From assembly GCA_022701845.1 (NCBI GenBank), contig JAKONS010000249.1:1-8588 (forward strand): a stretch of 8,588 bases of DNA, in the 5' to 3' direction. The stretch's first letter is position 1; every line of letters begins with the position of its first letter. This document shows, piece by piece, positions 5,884 through 8,588 of the stretch. Under the pieces are notes generated by a model that was given only the letters and a program-made list of their open reading frames with translations, was not told where the DNA came from and ran no database searches. Made by a program: the position numbers and the translations under genes. The stretch is from Burkholderiaceae bacterium. GTDB lineage: Bacteria > Pseudomonadota > Gammaproteobacteria > Burkholderiales > Burkholderiaceae.

Positions 5884-8588
5884 ATGAATCGTTTTTGCTA
5901 CCGCGTCGTCTTCAACCGTGCCCGTGGGCTGCCGATGGCGGTACCGGAAGGGGCCTCGACAGCTTCCGGCGCCCCCGCCCCCGGCCTCGACGGTCCCCGC
6001 GGCAAGGCCCGCTCGGCGCTGGTCTACGCGGTCGTCACCGCCACCGCCACCGCCTGCGCGCTGCTCTGCACCGGCATCGCCCGCGCCCAGATCGTCGCCG
6101 ACCCGTCGGCCCCCGGCGGCCAGCGGCCGACGGTGCTCACCGCGCCCAACGGCGTGCCGGTGGTGAACATCCAGACGCCCTCCGCGGCCGGCGTCAGCCG
6201 CAACGACTACCGCCAGTTCGACGTCGGCACGCCCGGCGCCATCCTCAACAACAGCCGGGCCAACGTGCAGACCGGCCTCGGCGGCTGGGTGCAGGGCAAC
6301 CCGTGGCTGGGCCGGGGCAGCGCGCGGGTGATCCTCAACCAGGTCGATTCGAGCGATCCGAGCCGGCTGCGCGGCGTGCTCGAAGTGGCCGGGCCGCGCA
6401 CCGAGGTGGTGATCGCCAATCCGGCCGGCATCGCGGTCGACGGCGCGGGCTTCATCAACACCAGCCGGGTGACGCTCACCACCGGCACGCCGGTGTTCGG
6501 CGCCGGCGGCAGCCTGGAGGCGTTCCGGGTGCAGCGCGGCAGCGTCGGCATCGCGGGGCGCGGGCTGGACGCCGGCGGCACCGACTACGCGGCCGTTCTG
6601 GCGCGGGCGGTGGAGCTCAATGCCGGCATCTGGGCGCAGGACCTGCGGGTGGTGGCCGGGGCGCACGAGTCGCGTGCCGACGGCAGCGCCGTCACGGCAA
6701 TCGCCGGTACCGGGCAGGCACCGGCTTTCCTGCTCGACGTGCGCGAACTGGGCGGCATGTACGCCGGCCACATCTTCCTGCGCGGCACCGAGGCCGGCCT
6801 GGGCGTGCGCAACGCCGGCACCCTCGCCTCGACCGGCGCGCTGACGCTGACGAGCGACGGCTGGCTGCGCAACAGCGGCACGGTGCAGGCGGACGGCCGC
6901 CTGGAGGTCGCCTCCGCGCAGGCCGCCACCAACAGCGGCACCCTGCTGACGCAGGCCGACCTGGCACTGCGGGCCGCCACCATCGCCAACAGCGGCACGG
7001 TGCAGGCGGCAGGCACCTCGACCCTGAGCGCCGACGCCGGCGCCCTGGACAACCGCGGCGGCACCGTCTCGGCCGGCCGGCTTGACTTGCAGGCCGCGGG
7101 CGACATCGACAACACCGGCGGCACCTTGCGCCAGACCGGCGCGGGTGTGCTGCAGATCGCCGCCGCATCGCTCGACAACACGGCGGGCGGCACCGTGGGC
7201 AACCGTCCGGTGGCGCTGCCCGGCGGCCCGGCCACCGGTGCCGGCAACCCGCCGGGCCCGGATGCCGGCACCCCGCCCGTTCCCGCCCCGACACCGGCAC
7301 CGATGCCGACGCCGCCCACGGTCGACCCGGACCGCACCCCCGGTGCCATCCGGGCCGCCGGCGTTCTGCGCAACGCCGGCGGCAGGATCGCCGGCAACCG
7401 CGGCATCGTGCTGGCCACCACCCGCATCGACAACGGCGGCGGTTTCCTCGCCGTCGACCGCATCGACGGCCCGCTGGCCGGCCTGTCGAACGCCCACGGC
7501 GAGCTGCGGGTGGCGGGCGACCTGTCGCTCGCCGGCGTGGTGCTGGACAACCGCGCCGGCACGCTGCTGGCGGGCGGCCGGCTGCAGGCGGCCGTCGCCC
7601 GCGTGGACAACGCCGCCGGGGTGATCCAGGCGAACTCCCTGCACATCGCCGCCAGCCGCGACATCGACAACACCCGCGGCACCCTGCGCGCCACGGCCGC
7701 CACGCCCGCCACCGGCCCGGCGGCCGACCTGCAGGCCGGCGGCACGCTCGACAACCGCGGCGGCGCCATCGAAGCCGCCGGGGCGATGCGCCTCGACGCA
7801 GCCGGGCTCGACAACCGCGACGGCCGCATCGTCGGCGGCGACCGCGTGACCGTCGGCACGCAGCAGGGCCTGCTCAACGACCGCGGCCTGGTGCATGCCG
7901 TGACCGGCCTGGACGTCGACGCCGGCACCGCCCTGTCCAACCGTCTCGGCGCGCTCGAGGCATCCGGCGCCGCCGCCACCCTGGCGGTCCGCGCCGGCTC
8001 GATCGACAGCGGCGGCGGGCGCATCGTCAATGCCGGCCGCGGCGCCAGCAGCGTCGCCTCGGCCGGCGCGCTCACCCTGGACAGCGCCGGCACCGGCGCG
8101 CAGGGCACGCCCGCGCTGATGGGCGGCAACGGCGCCGTCGCCATCAGCGCCGGGTCGCTGCAGGTGGGGGCGGGTTCTGCCGTCACCGCCGTCGACACGC
8201 TGGCGCTCGACGTCGCCGGCGCGGTCACCAACGCCGGCACCATCGCCGGCACCGCGCTGCGCCTGGGCGCCGCCGACCTCGACAACCGTGCCGGCCGCAT
8301 CGAGGCCACCGACACCCTCGACGTCGCCACCACCCAGGCCATCGACAACCGCGCGGGCGTCCTGCGCGCAGGCCACGCCCTGCGCCTGGCCGCCGGCACC
8401 GCCATCGCCAACGACCGCGGCGCCATCGAAGCCACCGCCGCCGACGCCATCCTGGCGGTGCGCGCCGCCGGCACGCTCGACAACGGTGCCGGCCGGATCG
8501 CCAATGCCGCGAACGCCGCGAACGCCGCGAACGCCGCCAACGCCGGGCGCGCCGCCACCACCGTCGCGGCCGGCCACCTCGTCAACCG
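5884..8588 (+). CDS. TpsA exoprotein, filamentous haemagglutinin/CdiA-type adhesin (partial, 3' end outside window)
   Basis: The frame is open without a stop from ATG 5884 to the right edge: 901 codons, N-terminal part only. It starts with an extended signal peptide region, MNRFCYRVVFNRARGLPMAV, followed by a spacer, a hydrophobic core (ALVYAVVTATATACALL) and a likely cleavage after ARA (residue 68). Residues about 69-308 form the TPS haemagglutination-activity domain: QIVADPSAPGGQRPTVL, VPVVNIQTPSAAGVS, FDVGTPGAILNNSR, GGWVQGNPWL, VILNQVDSSDPSRLRG, NPAGI, FINTSRVTLTTGTP, NAGIWAQDL, LGGMYAGHIFL. From about 309 on, roughly 20-residue LDNRGG-type repeats predict a beta-helix. By family knowledge the protein crosses the outer membrane through a TpsB porin and acts in adhesion, biofilm or contact-dependent inhibition. 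TpsB is not in the window. No clear Shine-Dalgarno precedes the ATG, but the signal motif fixes the start. Whether a toxin tip exists cannot be seen. Confidence 0.93.
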   Translation, partial: MNRFCYRVVFNRARGLPMAVPEGASTASGAPAPGLDGPRGKARSALVYAVVTATATACALLCTGIARAQIVADPSAPGGQRPTVLTAPNGVPVVNIQTPSAAGVSRNDYRQFDVGTPGAILNNSRANVQTGLGGWVQGNPWLGRGSARVILNQVDSSDPSRLRGVLEVAGPRTEVVIANPAGIAVDGAGFINTSRVTLTTGTPVFGAGGSLEAFRVQRGSVGIAGRGLDAGGTDYAAVLARAVELNAGIWAQDLRVVAGAHESRADGSAVTAIAGTGQAPAFLLDVRELGGMYAGHIFLRGTEAGLGVRNAGTLASTGALTLTSDGWLRNSGTVQADGRLEVASAQAATNSGTLLTQADLALRAATIANSGTVQAAGTSTLSADAGALDNRGGTVSAGRLDLQAAGDIDNTGGTLRQTGAGVLQIAAASLDNTAGGTVGNRPVALPGGPATGAGNPPGPDAGTPPVPAPTPAPMPTPPTVDPDRTPGAIRAAGVLRNAGGRIAGNRGIVLATTRIDNGGGFLAVDRIDGPLAGLSNAHGELRVAGDLSLAGVVLDNRAGTLLAGGRLQAAVARVDNAAGVIQANSLHIAASRDIDNTRGTLRATAATPATGPAADLQAGGTLDNRGGAIEAAGAMRLDAAGLDNRDGRIVGGDRVTVGTQQGLLNDRGLVHAVTGLDVDAGTALSNRLGALEASGAAATLAVRAGSIDSGGGRIVNAGRGASSVASAGALTLDSAGTGAQGTPALMGGNGAVAISAGSLQVGAGSAVTAVDTLALDVAGAVTNAGTIAGTALRLGAADLDNRAGRIEATDTLDVATTQAIDNRAGVLRAGHALRLAAGTAIANDRGAIEATAADAILAVRAAGTLDNGAGRIANAANAANAANAANAGRAATTVAAGHLVN
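6870..6892 (+). repeat. 23-bp exact direct repeat, copy 1 (copy 2 at 6987-7009)
   Basis: The same 23 bases encoding NSGTVQA with flanking bases occur at 6870-6892 and 6987-7009, 117 bp (39 codons, two haemagglutinin units) apart and in frame. A diverged third copy (aacagcggcacc) lies between them at 6931. Recombination between the exact copies would remove two beta-helix units without breaking the frame. Confidence 0.75.
6987..7009 (+). repeat. 23-bp exact direct repeat, copy 2
   Basis: Second identical copy of the 6870-6892 element, in the same reading frame of the adhesin gene, ending just before AGTSTLSADAG. Confidence 0.75.
7207..7344 (+). other. proline-rich linker inside the adhesin beta-helix
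   Basis: Codons 442-487 encode a segment rich in Pro, Gly, Ala and Thr (it includes GNPPGPDAGTPPVPAPTP) that cannot form a haemagglutinin beta strand. It splits the repeat array into a short first part (about 130 residues after the TPS domain) and a longer second part. It reads as a flexible insertion or hinge; its role is unknown. Confidence 0.7.
8503..8547 (+). repeat. 9-bp tandem repeat (aacgccgcg)5, encoding Asn-Ala-Ala units
   Basis: Five consecutive 9-bp units with few mismatches: aatgccgcg, aacgccgcg twice, aacgccgcc and aacgccggg. They encode NAANAANAANAANAG. Slippage in this array changes length by whole codons, so the adhesin frame is kept. The unit resembles the NA-G turn of the haemagglutinin repeat and probably grew from it. 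Confidence 0.85.

Larger units (their letters stand above)
6808..8588 (+). repeat. filamentous-haemagglutinin repeat array (protein-level, about 20 residues per unit)
   Basis: From residue about 309 to the window end, units with the core (L/I)DN(R/T)(G/A)G, then a turn and a beta strand, recur about every 20 residues. Examples are ALDNRGGTVSAGRLDLQAAG, DIDNTGGTLRQTG, VLDNRAGTLLAGGRLQAA, TLDNRGGAIEAAGAMRLDA and DLDNRAGRIEATDTLDVA. This matches the Fil_haemagg repeat, which winds into a right-handed beta-helix. The DNA copies are mostly diverged, except for the near repeats listed separately. Confidence 0.8.

Noticed and set aside
5491..8577. Minus-strand open frame of about 1,028 codons opposite the adhesin and the end of the GST gene
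   Set aside because: It is antisense to genes with clear family motifs, crosses the intergenic region, and has a low-complexity Gly/Ala/Val/Arg composition. In DNA with very high third-position G+C such shadows are expected.
6585..8585. Second long minus-strand open frame (666 codons) opposite the adhesin
   Set aside because: Composition is mostly Ala, Pro, Ser and Arg with no recognisable domain; it is explained by G+C bias and the repeats of the sense gene.
6808..8588. Regular repeats that could suggest a CRISPR array or satellite DNA
   Set aside because: Units are diverged at DNA level, stay in one reading frame and encode the haemagglutinin beta-helix motif; there are no constant repeats with unique spacers.

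Overview
The window is about 70% G+C and is packed with proteobacterial genes. The MoxR ATPase, di-haem cytochrome c and filamentous-haemagglutinin-type adhesin are of the kind I associate with Betaproteobacteria, order Burkholderiales, most likely Comamonadaceae or a close relative. This placement comes from remembered family resemblance, not from a search. No rRNA, tRNA, CRISPR array, insertion sequence or attachment site was seen.

Layout. On the minus strand at the left are a MoxR-type AAA+ ATPase (1152 to 298) and, 10 bp after its stop, the start of a GNAT N-acetyltransferase (from 287) that is cut by the window edge. A 145-bp divergent intergenic region separates MoxR from a rightward series. 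That series is a periplasmic di-haem c4-like cytochrome (1298-1999), a hairpin on its stop codon, the catalytic subunit (2046-3296) and swivel subunit (3286-3792) of an aconitase X enzyme, a fold-type I PLP aminotransferase (3812-5029) and a glutathione S-transferase (5042-5662). The last four genes overlap or lie within 19 bp of each other and look like one operon.

After 221 bp of lower-G+C, palindrome-rich DNA comes a very large open frame that starts at 5884 and is still open at base 8588 (901 codons seen). It encodes the N-terminal part of a TpsA exoprotein of the FhaB/CdiA type: an extended signal peptide, a TPS secretion domain, about 20-residue filamentous-haemagglutinin repeats, a proline-rich interruption and an Asn-Ala-Ala microsatellite. 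The TpsB transporter and the C-terminal effector end lie outside the window.

How the genes may work together. Characterised bacterial aconitase X enzymes dehydrate cis-3-hydroxy-L-proline to delta1-pyrroline-2-carboxylate. Here the pair sits with an aminotransferase and a GST, and no reductase, racemase or transporter is visible, so the pathway and substrate are open. The operon and the adhesin are the two places most likely to hold something undescribed. The other genes look like ordinary chromosomal genes.
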